Part shown: positions 59,401 through 62,859 of the stretch, one piece after another
How positions within the stretch are numbered: the first letter of the stretch is position 1
Layout of the letters: every line of letters begins with the position of its first letter
Assembly: GCA_021292105.1 (NCBI GenBank)
Contig: CM037869.1
Span: 41,869,349 to 41,933,348 of the forward strand
Reading direction: 5' to 3'
DNA: 64,000 nt
Source: Anadara kagoshimensis
Taxonomy: Eukaryota; Mollusca; Bivalvia; Arcoida; Arcidae
Program-made: the position numbers and the translations under genes
Notes under the pieces: generated by a model
The model's database searches: none
Seen by the model: only the letters and a program-made list of their open reading frames with translations
What the model was told of the DNA's origin: nothing

Positions 59401-62204
59401 TATCCACCTCCCCCAATTTACCGCCAAACCCCTTTATAATACCAAAATTTGACTAAACAAATAATGGCGATGAATCGACGTTTTACTGTTTAACTAATTG
59501 ACAGCTTATATCGGCTTCTTGTTAGCTATATGTCGACAGTAATCTATCTCTCGGCAGCTTTTCGGCCACTAGTTATCTATGTCTCTGTCATTTGACAACT
59601 GAAACTGTGACTTCTTTTGATTAGTTTTTTCTTAAACTTTTGTCAGGTCTGTATTGAACTGCACTTTAAGTGAAATATCAACTATATATAGTTCTAACCA
59701 ATCCATTTGAAACTAATATGTAATATAAAATTGAATTTGTGTTTATCTAAAAAATAATCATTGAATTCTTGTTGAAATGATTCCATTTGGTTGCCTAGCA
59801 ACAGGCAAACCGATTGGATTTATAGATTTTATTTACTTTTTATTCCTAATCCCTTGGCATTTGAACCAGAGATGAAGCATTTTATTTTTTAAATAGATAA
59901 AGAAAAATCAAATAAATTGTAAAAATTGACATGGGAAAAATTTACAGTGTCAATTGGAGCAATGGTGTTTTTTTAACTTATTGTCCTAATCATCATTTCT
60001 GTTGCTGTGAATTATGCTTTATGTCTTATCTTCTTGCTCAGTCTGTTACATTCGCTTCTAGTTGTAACAGGGTTCATACACCCAATGCCTGACAAAATTC
60101 AAGGACTTTTCAAGGACTCTTTGACCATTTTTCAAGGACTCTGAAATAGGTATTTTTGACCACTGAAATCAAATTGTGCATCTTATTTTCTGTAGTTTCC
60201 ATCTTGTATTGGAACACCATCCAAAATTCTACAGTTACAAGTAGTAGACTCACAAATGTTATTGACCGAGACAAGAGGGATAACTCAGTGTTTTTTTTTA
60301 TTTATCATAACCGTTGCAGCTGCGTTTTTAACGTGATTTTTAGGTTGATTAGTTCAAAATTCCAGGACTTTTCAAGACAGACTGACAGAATTCCAGGACT
60401 TTTCAAGGACTTTGCTTGTTTTTACTCATTTTCAAGGACTTTTCCAGTCAGGGCTCATTATTCAAGCACTTTTCAAGACTGTGCGAACCCTGCGTAAGCA
60501 CCCTCTGTAGCGACCACAGGTAACCTACTCTTTTTCCAAATCTACAGAGGTCTCTTTAGCATGCATTGAGACACGTCAGAAAACTATTATGATAATGAGT
60601 TTTTTACTGCTCTAGTATGGGCAGGAGATAAAAATAATCTCAGAAGTCTCAAGTGAGGTTTGAACCAACAACCCTTGACTTTGAGAGCCAGCTACAGTAC
60701 CACTTGGATATGTCTGCCCATGAAATTATTTTCATAGAACATCCAATAACCTTGATGTTTTTTCACTTATTTAAGCCTAGTCATAGCTGGAAATTACTGT
60801 GCACATTCCAAATAAGCATAAAATATTTTTACACAGAGTTAAATGTAGGGTACGAACTTGGCACTTGCATACTGGCAAAATGCCAGTGGTTTTCATAAAG
60901 TGCGAGTTAAAAATCTACTTACATGCAAAAAAAAACGAGTGCCTTTTTTTCAATGAAAAAATGCATCTCTTTACCAAAAATTATTTATTTGAATTTCAAA
61001 TTCCAAAGCATCCTGGCTGATGTCAACAAGTATTCAAGTAACTGTAGATAACAATGTTAGTGTGAATAAAATAAAATTGCCAGTTGAAAACTAAGAATGC
61101 CAGTTAAAAAATTTTGTACTGGCAAACGTTTGCCAGTGGGGAGAAGAATTAAATTCAACCCCTGAAATGTTGCCACTATGGAATGTAATATGTTGAAAAC
61201 CTGAGCCAAATGGTAGATCCTACTGTGACATCAAAGAAGGCCGGATTAAATGCTCTGATTGGATGAATAGCACTGTTCCATTCACTGACAAAACCATCAG
61301 ATTAAAAAATAAAAACCAATATTTTGCAATACATGTATTAAAATGTAGAAATGTCAACATTAATATTGTAAATATAAGAAATGTCATGGTTATAAACAAG
61401 ATTTTTAAATATGCAATTTTATCATATAGTGCTTCACATTTTATGAGAATTGTCAATTTAAAAATCTTGTAAAATTTTTGTCATATTCTGTAAACAGAGC
61501 TGCTAACTGACCCGTACCGCAGGTCCATCCCACATTTACACGTAAATTCCTGCTTACACACCAAGAATAGGACTGACCGGCAATTAAGCATACAGTTTGA
61601 GGACTTGCAGTTTCATTCATTACCACTTGAATCCACATGTAACCCAGACGTTATTACATGGATGGAATAAGGGTCTAATCGGAATTAATTCTGGGCTGGT
61701 AGCAGTTTAAAAATCACAAAATCGTGATGTGCATATACTGTATAAATTTCTCTGTGAAATTACACAACAGCGCACCATTTTTGATCTTTTTTCCGAGTGG
61801 TGCAACGAGCTTAGCAGTGTGCCACGCACCTTGGATCTCAAACGCACCTGCAATTGCATAAAATTGGGGTTTGCAGCTCTGTGTAAGCCACAACAAATTG
61901 AAAGTTATTTCTAAGTTAAACCTGTTAAAATTTGACACATACCTATTTTACTTAGCCCAGCTAGCAATACAACGACCGTAAACACAAGGGGCTCTTTAAT
62001 TTCTTCATACTTGATTCCAATAACCTCAACTCCATGATGTTCATGAGACGTGTCATGTGATGTATTATGGCTGCTATGATTGGTGGAATATGTTGCATTG
62101 TCATCATGAGTTATGATAGATGGTGAATGAGTGGGATTTGACCAGCAAATATGTAAATGAATCAAAAACAAAAGTATAACTCCAGATCTTGAATGCATCG
62201 CCAT
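25034..62204 (-). CDS. Na+/H+ exchanger, SLC9A (NHE) family, 22 coding exons
   Basis: Electroneutral plasma-membrane antiporter expected to swap extracellular Na+ for cytosolic H+. Twenty-two minus-strand exons, listed separately, join in phase with GT-AG introns and total 2384 nt. One base appears missing in exon 14. Allowing for it gives 795 codons including the stop (794 residues). Residues 1-22 look like a signal peptide. Sequons N36AT, N42HS and N47TS lie in a short ectodomain. The Na_H_Exchanger domain covers about 65-470 with YEEIKEP (66-72), [26 protein letters not shown] (210-214), FGESLLND (233-240) and SYGGLRGAV (433-441). D211, E235, D240 and R438 match residues essential in vertebrate NHE1. 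The DH-MAGIE region and charged tail (506-794) match the regulatory domain position, but the tail is shorter than in NHE3. Family is secure; the subtype is not (NHE2/3-like by signal peptide). As read, translation stops after residue 425. Confidence 0.93.
25874..26210 (+). mobile_element. SINE A, full length, young insertion
   Basis: tRNA-like head (A box TAGCTCAGTTGGTAGAGTG, B box GGTTCGAACCC) and a tail ending GGGACGTTAAACACCATTAC. A perfect 15-bp target-site duplication, CTCTCTATATTTGAT, occurs at 25859-25873 and 26211-26225. Confidence 0.92.
26243..26437 (+). pseudogene. BED zinc-finger remnant of a hAT transposase
   Basis: Frame beginning [20 protein letters not shown] continues [17 protein letters not shown]. 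It keeps the aromatic W/YF pair and C-x2-C of the BED finger, but lacks the HxxxxH end and all of the catalytic domain. Confidence 0.65.
27472..27560 (-). CDS. exchanger exon 21
   Basis: 89 nt, acceptor ATCTTTTTTAG, donor AAT|GTAAGT. Completes D610 from exon 20, then [20 protein letters not shown] to STTN (611-639). It enters with one base carried and leaves in phase 0, exactly what is needed between exons 20 and 22. Confidence 0.85.
27590..27845 (+). repeat. R1 repeat, near full length
   Basis: Starts 30 bases upstream of the exon 21 acceptor in intron 20. Clean blocks from TATTTGACGTTTCATAGTTC to TAGTATGTTTGTTTTTGATT. The 5' 80 bases are diverged. Confidence 0.8.
27846..28020 (-). mobile_element. 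SINE B tail fragment
   Basis: TTTTTCAGCTATT, CTTTATTAATCTC and CACTCAGGGGGACTTT correspond to the distal half of SINE B. The tRNA-like head is absent. Confidence 0.65.
28095..28388 (+). repeat. R15 dispersed repeat, abutting exon 20 donor
   Basis: AATTGTCTCTTGAGAGCCAA at the start, CATGTGAAGTTTTATGACAG inside, a GACAGACAGAC-rich stretch, then ATGGTGATTCCTATATATCC and a terminus of TTTGCCGGGGTATAA. The terminus lies two bases from the exon 20 boundary. Confidence 0.8.
28391..28464 (-). CDS. exchanger exon 20
   Basis: 74 nt, acceptor CCTTTTCAG, donor GAAG|GTTATT. Codes [20 protein letters not shown] then LEGE (586-609). The donor is weaker than the others and its +7 onward bases are R15 sequence. 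Confidence 0.85.
28500..28727. repeat. ~115-bp tandem duplication in intron 19
   Basis: Each unit has TATAATTTGC.GTTTT, AAAGGGGACCAT.GG, GACCCAATTTTTAAGGCCT and GTGGGCTATATT.AACATTATGCA. Confidence 0.85.
29525..29587 (-). CDS. exchanger exon 19
   Basis: 63 nt, acceptor CTACATTTTCAG, donor TT|GTAAGT. Completes K564, then [20 protein letters not shown] (565-584). KEH..LPEI matches the equivalent region after the conserved RW--R segment of NHE tails. Confidence 0.88.
29828..29905 (-). repeat. R1 tail fragment
   Basis: AACAACAAACATAGCAATCC, ATGTCCAAACCACAATCC and CTTTGAAGCTGGCAAATTAG match the R1 terminal block only. Confidence 0.55.
30001..30152 (+). mobile_element. SINE A, internally deleted
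   Basis: Head GGTAGCTCAGTTGGTACAG and B box GGGTTTGAACCC. Tail GACGTCTCAATATAAGTGAG present, with about 150 bp of the body missing. Confidence 0.75.
30190..30560 (-). mobile_element. SINE B, full length, diverged
   Basis: Tail TTGCTTTACGTCGCATCAGC at the left. B box GGACTTGAACTCACAGC region and head TATTAATTAGGTCGTTGTG at the right. Confidence 0.8.
30589..30698 (-). CDS. exchanger exon 18
   Basis: 110 nt, acceptor TTTTGTAG, donor [31 protein letters not shown] to CYEKLVM (528-563). The [11 protein letters not shown] core is the conserved juxtamembrane cytoplasmic segment of NHEs, the region that binds CHP-type cofactors and regulators in vertebrates. Confidence 0.92.
31195..31620 (+). repeat. 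R10 dispersed repeat, copy 1
   Basis: Shared with 38815-39182: ACAATATGACTGTATCTCTC, GGGGTCATGACCCTTGATGT, AATTTTCCCACAATATTACG and GCCAAGGTACAAAATATTTA. Ends in a long hairpin. Confidence 0.75.
31452..31613. repeat. long inverted repeat (hairpin) at the R10 end
   Basis: AAGAAATGACATTTCTACTC..ATGGTATTTCAAGGGGTAAT at the left pairs with ATTACCCCTTGAAATACCAT..GAATGTCATTTCTTA at the right, and the loop falls near 31530. Confidence 0.85.
31621..32235. other. no gene seen (intron 17)
   Basis: Contains an (AT)n run near 31690-31705. No repeat family recognised. Confidence 0.4.
32583..32886 (-). mobile_element. SINE C, tRNA-derived
   Basis: On the minus strand: head GGAAGCGCGTGGCCTAGTGG (A box TGGCCTAGTGGTTAAGG), B box GGGTTCGATCCC, then CTTGAGCAAGACACTTAA, CCTGTGATGGACCGGCATCC and GCCTAATGGCTCGGGACAG. 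Its head lies 12 bases from the exon 17 donor boundary. Confidence 0.85.
32899..32964 (-). CDS. exchanger exon 17
   Basis: 66 nt, phase 0 both ends, acceptor TTTCATTTCAG, donor [29 protein letters not shown] then IR (506-527). DHLMAGIE is the conserved NHE motif just after the last membrane segment. Confidence 0.92.
32998..33250 (+). repeat. R16 dispersed repeat
   Basis: TTTGCACTTATGTTAAAAGG, GCCATAACTCTCAGGAAAAT, AGTTTCGTGAAATAGTGCTT and an end AATATCCCCCCTCTTTCTTC. The end block recurs at 33388-33425. Confidence 0.7.
33676..33935. mobile_element. R8 MITE
   Basis: GGCCCCGGTTTCACAATCAT pairs with ATGATTGTGAAACATGGGTC. Sub-terminal TTCCTTAGCTAAGATTTTCC is matched by GGAAAATCTTAGCTAAGGAA. Confidence 0.85.
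33985..34066 (+). mobile_element. tRNA-like SINE head fragment
   Basis: GTGGTGGCACAGTGGTTCAA with B box GGGTTCAATCCC. No body follows; an R2 fragment starts about 25 bases later. Confidence 0.5.
34090..34242. mobile_element. R2 MITE, left end degraded
   Basis: Right terminus TATAGACAGGTTTGACTGTA intact. The left terminal repeat is lost and the interior starts at CCACCATTATATAAAGGC. Confidence 0.7.
34771..34920. repeat. long near-perfect inverted repeat
   Basis: Arms of about 65 bases: ATCCATTATGAGTTTATCCA..GAACATTTCAGGTCAGAGAC pairs with GTCTCTGACTGAAATGTTC..CTACATGGATACTCATAATG. The 8-12 base loop falls at about 34840-34850. Confidence 0.9.
34925..35295. repeat. ~15-bp purine/pyrimidine tandem array in intron 16
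   Basis: Imperfect repeats of CTTCAGTCTTGTCTTTCAGT. On the transcript strand it is GAAGACAAGACTGAAA-like, starting about 20 bases past the exon 16 donor. Confidence 0.8.
35317..35406 (-). CDS. exchanger exon 16
   Basis: 90 nt, phase 0 both ends, acceptor CTATTTTTAG, donor [29 protein letters not shown] to QELNNH (476-505). G-TIKPLV is the conserved motif at the end of the membrane domain. Confidence 0.92.
35480..35560 (-). pseudogene. degenerate duplicate of exchanger exon 16
   Basis: Minus-strand sequence keeps AACAAATTAAAGGTGACATT but has TAAATGAGCC where exon 16 has AATTAAGCC, and a TAA shift in GGTTAACAAA. The flanking intron (CAAACTTGACCT.TAACTTATC) is duplicated with it. It cannot replace exon 16. 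Confidence 0.8.
35860..36121 (+). repeat. R15 dispersed repeat
   Basis: Contains ATGACCTTGGGTCAAGGTCA, TCCATGTGAAGTTTATGGTA, GACAGACAGACATACAGACA and the terminal TTTGTGGGGGTATAA. It ends 88 bases from the exon 15 boundary. Confidence 0.8.
36210..36338 (-). CDS. exchanger exon 15 (YGGLRG)
   Basis: 129 nt, phase 0 both ends, acceptor TTTGTTTTGTAG, donor [29 protein letters not shown] to [16 protein letters not shown] transmembrane sequence (433-475; read [14 protein letters not shown] at its end). R438 in GLRG matches the Arg needed for transport in NHE1. Confidence 0.95.
36339..36640 (-). repeat. tandem copies of the exon 15 acceptor region
   Basis: Five further, increasingly degenerate ~62-bp copies of the intron end plus the first ~25 exon bases. 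Copies with acceptors at 36400/36401 and 36464/36465 still read TTTGTTTT(T)GTAG|AG(T/C)TATGG. Confidence 0.85.
36687..37256. mobile_element. R13 MITE-like element
   Basis: Terminal inverted repeats: TAGTCTGACTAATCAGCCCA at the left and TGGGCTGATTAGTCGGACTA at the right, extended by CTTAACCC / GGGTTAAG. Interior AT-rich without coding. Confidence 0.8.
37330..37380 (-). repeat. duplicate of the exon 14 end and donor
   Basis: TTTATA|GTAAGTGTTCAGTAC and flanking TTGATT match the exon 14 3' end TTTATAATG|GTAAGTGATCAGTAC at 37640-37680. An R5 MITE separates the two. Confidence 0.7.
37394..37594. mobile_element. R5 MITE
   Basis: ATTGACGTATCACAGACCAC..GCCCACAATGTTC at the left and AAATTGTTGGCGTGGCCGGC..GATACGTCAA at the right. 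Interior AAAGCAGCATCATGGCAACT and TCAGTGACGTCATTAAA. Confidence 0.85.
37664..37745 (-). CDS. exchanger exon 14, one base short of frame
   Basis: 82 nt, strong acceptor GATTTTTTTTCAG, donor ATG|GTAAGT. Reads (I)[20 protein letters not shown] (406-425) and then TAG at 37681-37683. Past a one-base gap the other frame goes on LDEMFIM, which joins exon 15 as DEMFIM-SYGGLRG, exactly the family pattern (NRFR..I..DQFIM-YGGLRG). An 83-nt exon is expected from the phases either side. So the exon identity is sure; the reading frame is broken as given. Confidence 0.9.
38262..38560 (-). repeat. R1 repeat, near full length
   Basis: From AATTAAAAAACAAACTAACT to TCATAAAACTTTGCAAA, 65 bases downstream of exon 13 in intron 13. 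Middle block altered: TTTAGCAAACTACACCTGCA. Confidence 0.8.
38626..38747 (-). CDS. exchanger exon 13
   Basis: 122 nt, acceptor CATATATTGCAG, donor [30 protein letters not shown], then [20 protein letters not shown] (364-404). [11 protein letters not shown] matches the NHE TM8-TM9 region. Confidence 0.93.
38815..39182 (+). repeat. R10 dispersed repeat, copy 2
   Basis: Same family as 31195-31620, with the terminal hairpin shortened: ATGGTATTTCAAGAGGTAAT / TTACCCCTTGAAATACCAT around about 15 bases. Confidence 0.75.
39425..39500 (+). mobile_element. SINE A head only
   Basis: CACCACAAGGTAGCTCAGTT with intact A box and a decayed B box (GGCTTGAACCC). No SINE body. Confidence 0.7.
39624..39801. mobile_element. 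R2 MITE, compact copy
   Basis: TACAGTCAAACCTGTCTATA and CAGGTTGGACTGTA. 37 bases from exon 12 donor boundary. Confidence 0.85.
39839..39934 (-). CDS. exchanger exon 12
   Basis: 96 nt, acceptor TTTCTGTTTCAG, donor TTAAG|GTAAGT. (S)[20 protein letters not shown] then [11 protein letters not shown] (332-363). It matches the family block S-I-CG----Y---N-S--S-T--KY--K-L. Confidence 0.92.
40003..40035 (-). repeat. duplicate of the exon 12 acceptor
   Basis: Minus strand TATTTCTGTTTCAG|TATAATTGGGTGTGG repeats the exon 12 acceptor and its first 15 bases, 87 bases upstream of the true site. It runs to a TGA in the retained frame. Confidence 0.8.
40765..41040. repeat. tandem R3-half array
   Basis: About five ~58-bp units of CACAGTAAAACTTCATTATA followed by ATGCC..TAATGATTTTTC and CACCTTGCTTAA. 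It looks like a tandem amplification of one R3 MITE end. Confidence 0.75.
41206..41596 (-). mobile_element. SINE B, full length
   Basis: (GGTT)n then GAATGTTGCTTAACATGGCA at the tail end. B-box region GGACTCAAACTCACAGC and head ATCTTATCCATTAGTAG at the right. It lies about 60 bases past the exon 11 donor. Confidence 0.8.
41658..41739 (-). CDS. exchanger exon 11
   Basis: 82 nt, acceptor TTTTCATTGCAG, donor ATAAG|GTAAGC. (V)[20 protein letters not shown] then HLSGII (305-331). VEP, Y----AE and HLSGI are family anchors. Confidence 0.94.
42134..42447. repeat. 16-bp minisatellite beside exon 10
   Basis: About 20 units of GACAATTAGACAGTTT, with TTGG / TTAG / TCAG variants. It lies 14 bases past the exon 10 donor boundary. 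Confidence 0.95.
42462..42573 (-). CDS. exchanger exon 10
   Basis: 112 nt, acceptor TTTCTTTTTCAG, donor [31 protein letters not shown] then [17 protein letters not shown] (268-304). Glycine-rich transmembrane helix followed by the conserved T-(F/H)T cytoplasmic turn. Confidence 0.93.
42607..42686. repeat. (GAAT)n microsatellite
   Basis: About 19 units with one imperfect unit, 34 bases upstream of the exon 10 acceptor. Confidence 0.95.
42690..42880 (-). mobile_element. SINE A-like fragment
   Basis: Tail side first: TTTTATGTCCTACTCAAGGA, GAGACGTCAACAGCTGTAGT, GCAGTGTGCTCAGGCAATG, then GGGGTCTGACCAAGAC. The tRNA-like head is not intact. Confidence 0.55.
43020..43228. mobile_element. R5 MITE
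   Basis: TTGACAGATCGTCCACCACG..CCCACAATGTTCCGACAAAG and the reverse partner, damaged at the right (GTCGAAACATAATAGG). Confidence 0.7.
43370..43700 (+). pseudogene. LINE 3'-end remnant
   Basis: Plus-strand frames give [20 protein letters not shown] then [20 protein letters not shown]. This is the conserved end of many LINE (CR1/Jockey-type) ORF2 proteins (F--R-V--WN-LP--V-----VN-FK-RLD--W). Upstream RT sequence is absent and frame is broken (TAG after EV near 43435). Confidence 0.7.
44190..44456 (+). repeat. R15 repeat ending in a 30-G run
   Basis: AACTGTCTCTTGAGAGCTAA, GGACAGACAGACTTACGGAC, then ATATCCCCCTAAAACTAGTT and TTTGCTG followed by a 30-base G run at 44424-44453. The end is 6 bases from the exon 9 boundary. 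Confidence 0.85.
44463..44545 (-). CDS. exchanger exon 9
   Basis: 83 nt, acceptor TTATTTCTTAG, donor CAG|GTATTT. Completes D240, then [20 protein letters not shown] then IPITADQ (241-267). ND-VTVVLY is a family anchor. Confidence 0.94.
44795..45118 (-). repeat. R1 repeat, full length
   Basis: Clean copy from ATCAAACACAAACATACTTA to TTGCAATATCCCCTAGTCAA in intron 8. Useful for a consensus. Confidence 0.85.
45798..45873 (-). CDS. exchanger exon 8
   Basis: 76 nt, acceptor TTATTTTGTAG, donor [30 protein letters not shown] then ESLLN (215-239). Carries E235 of the cation site. Confidence 0.95.
46161..46341. mobile_element. R2 MITE
   Basis: TACAGTCAAACCTGTCTATA / AAACAGATTTGATTGTA. About 110 bases past the exon 7 donor side, in intron 7. 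Confidence 0.8.
46452..46561 (-). CDS. exchanger exon 7
   Basis: 110 nt, acceptor ATATTTTCAG, donor GCA|GTGAGT. (A)[20 protein letters not shown] then [16 protein letters not shown] (178-214). D211 is the family's essential Asp. Confidence 0.95.
46576..46945 (+). repeat. ~75-bp tandem array of SINE-tail type
   Basis: Five units of AGAGTGGAGTAATGGAGTTT followed by T..CCCAGTCAAGATTCTTTC, ACTTATA..GAGG and TCAGTTCTGGG. Same unit as the array at 50185-50570. Confidence 0.8.
47390..47500 (-). mobile_element. tRNA-like SINE head
   Basis: On the minus strand TAGCTAAATGGTCTAAAGCA with B box GGGTTCAATTCC. It is probably the head of the SINE whose tail is amplified at 46576-46945. Confidence 0.5.
47549..47576 (-). 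CDS. exchanger exon 6, 28-nt microexon
   Basis: Acceptor GTTTATTTTTAG, donor ATTG|GTATGT. Codes GTVFACFLI (169-177) plus one base. Phase 0 in, phase 1 out. It is required to bridge exon 5 (FAVI) and exon 7 (SSLYG), and matches the family's GT-(W/F)N segment. Confidence 0.92.
47831..48063. mobile_element. R9 MITE
   Basis: TACTGTATAATGCTTATATT / AAAGCAATATACA. Highly similar to 21445-21683 (TCAAGTGTATTCCCGCGAAA shared). Confidence 0.75.
48206..48600. repeat. 30-bp minisatellite next to exon 5
   Basis: About 13 units of GTCACATGATCTCAGTATAA followed by CAGTAGTGAT. It ends 10 bases from the exon 5 donor. Confidence 0.95.
48610..48691 (-). CDS. exchanger exon 5
   Basis: 82 nt, acceptor TTAAATTTCAG, donor ATA|GTAAGT. 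Completes P141, then [20 protein letters not shown] then VLIFAVI (142-168). LLPPI(I)LEA and N-G--L-FAV are family anchors. Confidence 0.94.
48760..48980 (-). mobile_element. SINE A-related fragment
   Basis: TTATTGAATGGGGTTTCAGG, TCAAGAATATTTCACTTATA and GAGACATCACCAGCTATTTT follow SINE A tail order. The head is replaced by R7. Confidence 0.5.
48988..49187. mobile_element. R7 MITE
   Basis: AATGGGGCTCACTGCTGTAC..CACGTGATACCT pairs with AGGTATTGACCACGTGGTAC..AGCGGCGAACCCCATT. Best-preserved R7 in the window. Confidence 0.85.
49376..50170. other. no gene seen (intron 4)
   Basis: AT-rich; no exon or recognised repeat. Confidence 0.4.
50185..50570 (+). repeat. ~80-bp tandem array of SINE-tail type
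   Basis: Five units (GAGTGGAGT.ATAGAGTTTTA, CC..GTCAAGATTCTTTCAC, TGGTCAGTTCTAGGAT), then a single SINE-like end to about 50690. Confidence 0.8.
50840..51120 (+). repeat. R1 repeat, near full length
   Basis: CATCACAGTATTGTTGATAA to TAGTATGTTTGTTTTTGATT. One of the least diverged copies. Confidence 0.85.
51199..51372. mobile_element. R2 MITE
   Basis: TACAGTCCAAACTGCCTTAA / TATAGACAGGTTTGACTGTA. Confidence 0.85.
51522..51593 (-). CDS. exchanger exon 4
   Basis: 72 nt, acceptor TTTTTCAG, donor CC|GTAAGT. Completes H117, then [20 protein letters not shown] then LLP (118-140). It corresponds to the FTP--FF-FLLPP stretch that contributes to amiloride sensitivity in NHE1. Confidence 0.93.
51780..52020 (+). 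repeat. dispersed repeat, also at 57790-57990
   Basis: Shares CACAATCAC, AAATCTTATGG, ATTTCAGTTTTAAAA.CAG and TTTTTCACAATTTTGG.CATT. Diverged; limits uncertain. Confidence 0.5.
52030..52125 (+). mobile_element. SINE A head, diverged
   Basis: ACAATAGTTAAGTTGGTAGA and B-box-like GGGTTCTAACCCC, then GGTCTGACCAAGACCAGG. Confidence 0.6.
52843..53076. mobile_element. R8 MITE
   Basis: GGCCACAGTTTCACAATCAT pairs with ATGATTGTGAAACTTGGGCC. Interior shortened relative to the others. Confidence 0.8.
53105..53300. mobile_element. R5 MITE
   Basis: ATTGACGTATCAACAATGTT at the left (about 17 bases of GCCGGCCACGCCC lost). GTGGGCGTGGCCGGCAATCC at the right. Confidence 0.75.
53363..53671 (-). mobile_element. 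SINE A, full length
   Basis: Minus orientation: head CCACTGTGGTAGCTCAGTGG at 53671, tail toward 53363. Perfect 14-bp target duplication ATGTTTAAGACAGA at 53349-53362 and 53672-53685. It lies in intron 3. Confidence 0.9.
54425..54466 (-). CDS. exchanger exon 3, 42 nt
   Basis: Acceptor CATTCTTTCAG, donor TTCA|GTAAGT. Completes C103, then [13 protein letters not shown] (104-116), matching the family's ESCLLI-LG---G segment. Confidence 0.92.
54527..54725 (+). repeat. SINE-tail type repeat, single unit
   Basis: Related to the units at 50185: AAGATTTTTACTCTTATATC, AGTTGTAGGATGTTGGAGAA, then GAGAAAATCACCAACCTTCA. Confidence 0.5.
54733..54905. mobile_element. R5 MITE, right end missing
   Basis: AATTGACAGATTGCCGGCCA at the left, AAAGCAGCATCACAGCAATT inside; stops after TTTCAAGCAGG. 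Confidence 0.7.
55370..56115. repeat. diverged tandem units, poly-C and hairpin
   Basis: A ~90-bp motif (AAAACTGTTC, GGAAAATAAAGAT, GGTTTATGGATAT.AACACCTTGCA) recurs near 55390, 55450-55560, 55930 and 56070. It is interrupted by an inverted repeat (55673-55757) and a 21-C run (55868-55888). Confidence 0.65.
55673..55757. repeat. inverted repeat (hairpin)
   Basis: TATTAATGCAAGTATGAATA..ACAATGG pairs with CCATTGTTATTCATTTCATA..CTTGCATTGATA. Confidence 0.85.
56497..56691. mobile_element. R5 MITE, adjacent to exon 2
   Basis: TTTGACGCATCGCTGACCAT..GCCCACAATGTTC pairs with ACATTGTGGGCGTGGCCGGC..AATTTGTCAA. Ends 16 bases from the exon 2 boundary. Confidence 0.85.
56707..56752 (-). CDS. exchanger exon 2, 46 nt
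   Basis: Acceptor TCTATTTTTAG, donor TCATG|GTGAGT. Completes G88, then [14 protein letters not shown] (89-102) and two bases of C103. PESC is the family anchor after the first core helix. Confidence 0.93.
56942..57189. mobile_element. compound R2 MITE
   Basis: Left end TACAGTCAAACCTTTCTATA. Two successive right-end blocks CTTTATAGACAGGTT at about 57100 and 57170: a second R2 half is appended to the first. Confidence 0.75.
57790..57990 (+). repeat. dispersed repeat, also at 51780-52020
   Basis: CCAAAATCTTATGGGTTTTT, CACAATCACATTGCC, ATTTCAGTTTTAAAATCAG. The several overlapping open frames here have no other support. Confidence 0.5.
57991..58994. other. no gene seen (intron 1)
   Basis: No exon or known repeat recognised in this stretch. 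Confidence 0.4.
58995..59070 (+). repeat. R1 tail fragment
   Basis: TTGCTTTGCTTTTAGATTGT then GGATTAGTATATTTGTTTTTGAT. Confidence 0.5.
59308..59489. mobile_element. R3 MITE
   Basis: TACAGTAAAACATCGTTATA pairs with AATCGACGTTTTACTGT. Interior GCCACCTCGCTAATCGCCAC. Confidence 0.8.
60067..60496. mobile_element. MITE with hAT-type ends
   Basis: CAGGGTTCATACACCC and ATTCAAGGACTTTTCAAGGA at the left. Partner TTCAAGCACTTTTCAAGACT..GTGCGAACCCTG at the right. Extra CAAGGACTTTTC copies inside. No clear target duplication. Confidence 0.65.
60820..61150 (+). repeat. R11 dispersed repeat, copy 2
   Basis: Aligns with 4170-4740. Shorter interior. Contains AAATGCCAGTGGTTTTCATA, AAAGTGCGAGTTAAAAATCT and GTTTGCCAGTGGGGAG. 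Confidence 0.65.
61943..62204 (-). CDS. exchanger exon 1 (start codon, signal peptide)
   Basis: 262 nt. ATG 62202-62204, with a second in-frame ATG two codons on. Residues 1-22 (hydrophobic [13 protein letters not shown] core) look like a cleavable signal. 23-58 is a Ser/Thr/His-rich ectodomain with three sequons. 66-87 is [20 protein letters not shown] then KI, the family's first core helix. Donor ATAG|GTATGT. An acceptor-like TCTACTTTCAG at 62243-62252 suggests a 5' UTR intron. Two upstream ATGs lie in the leader: one opens a 7-codon ORF, the other is out of frame. Confidence 0.92.
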
Positions 62205-62304
62205 TTTCAGAGAATTTCATTAGAAACCATTCACCACAAAATCTGAAAGTAGAAAATATTAATTATGAATCATATAGTAAACAAGAATTCCACAGAATGG
62301 GAGA

Positions 62305-62642
62305 GTAGAAAGTAATGGTGTTTAACGTCCCAGTAAAGAATATTTCACTTATATCGTGATGTTGCCAGCTATAGGCAAAGGTGCAAAAATTTTGCAGTGT
62401 GTTGTGTTGATGGCATTATACAGCAGGGTTCTTTAGCATGCCAAGCCAACCGTGACACAGGACCTTGTTTATTTTAAGTTCCCATCCGAAAGAATCGTGA
62501 CTTTCATTTTGTAATGCCGAGTGCTTGACGAAAGAACAGTCACAACCCACTTTCAAGTTTTGGGTCAGTCCCGGTCGAGGGTCGAACCCAAGATCTCCCA
62601 CTTACGGAGCCAGCACTCAACCAACTGAGCTACCGCAGTGGT
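62305..62642 (-). mobile_element. SINE A, full length, just upstream of exon 1
   Basis: Head ACTGCGGTAGCTCAGTTGG at the right (B box GGTTCGACCC), tail TGTTTAACGTCCCAGTAAAG at the left. Flanks CCACAGAATGGGAGA and CCACTGAATGGAGA look like a decayed target duplication. Confidence 0.85.
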
Positions 62643-62663
62643 CCACTGAATGGAGATTTATCA

Positions 62664-62833
62664 CTGTACCCCATGATACCGTCCAGTAATGTTTGTGCGG
62701 AACAATTCTTTGCATTTGATATGTAACCATATCAGTTCATTTAATGCCCAAAAAATGACATTATTCTGGGAATTTGTGATGTAAATGTTCTCAAAAATGT
62801 CACACACAAACATTCAGAGGTATTAGTTACATG
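62664..62833. mobile_element. R7 MITE, ends eroded
   Basis: TACCCCATGATACCGTCCAG at the left, AACATTCAGAGGTATTAGTT at the right. Terminal ~20 bases lost on both sides. Confidence 0.65.
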
Positions 62834-62859
62834 TTAAGGCTGTAAACCGAAGCTTCAAA

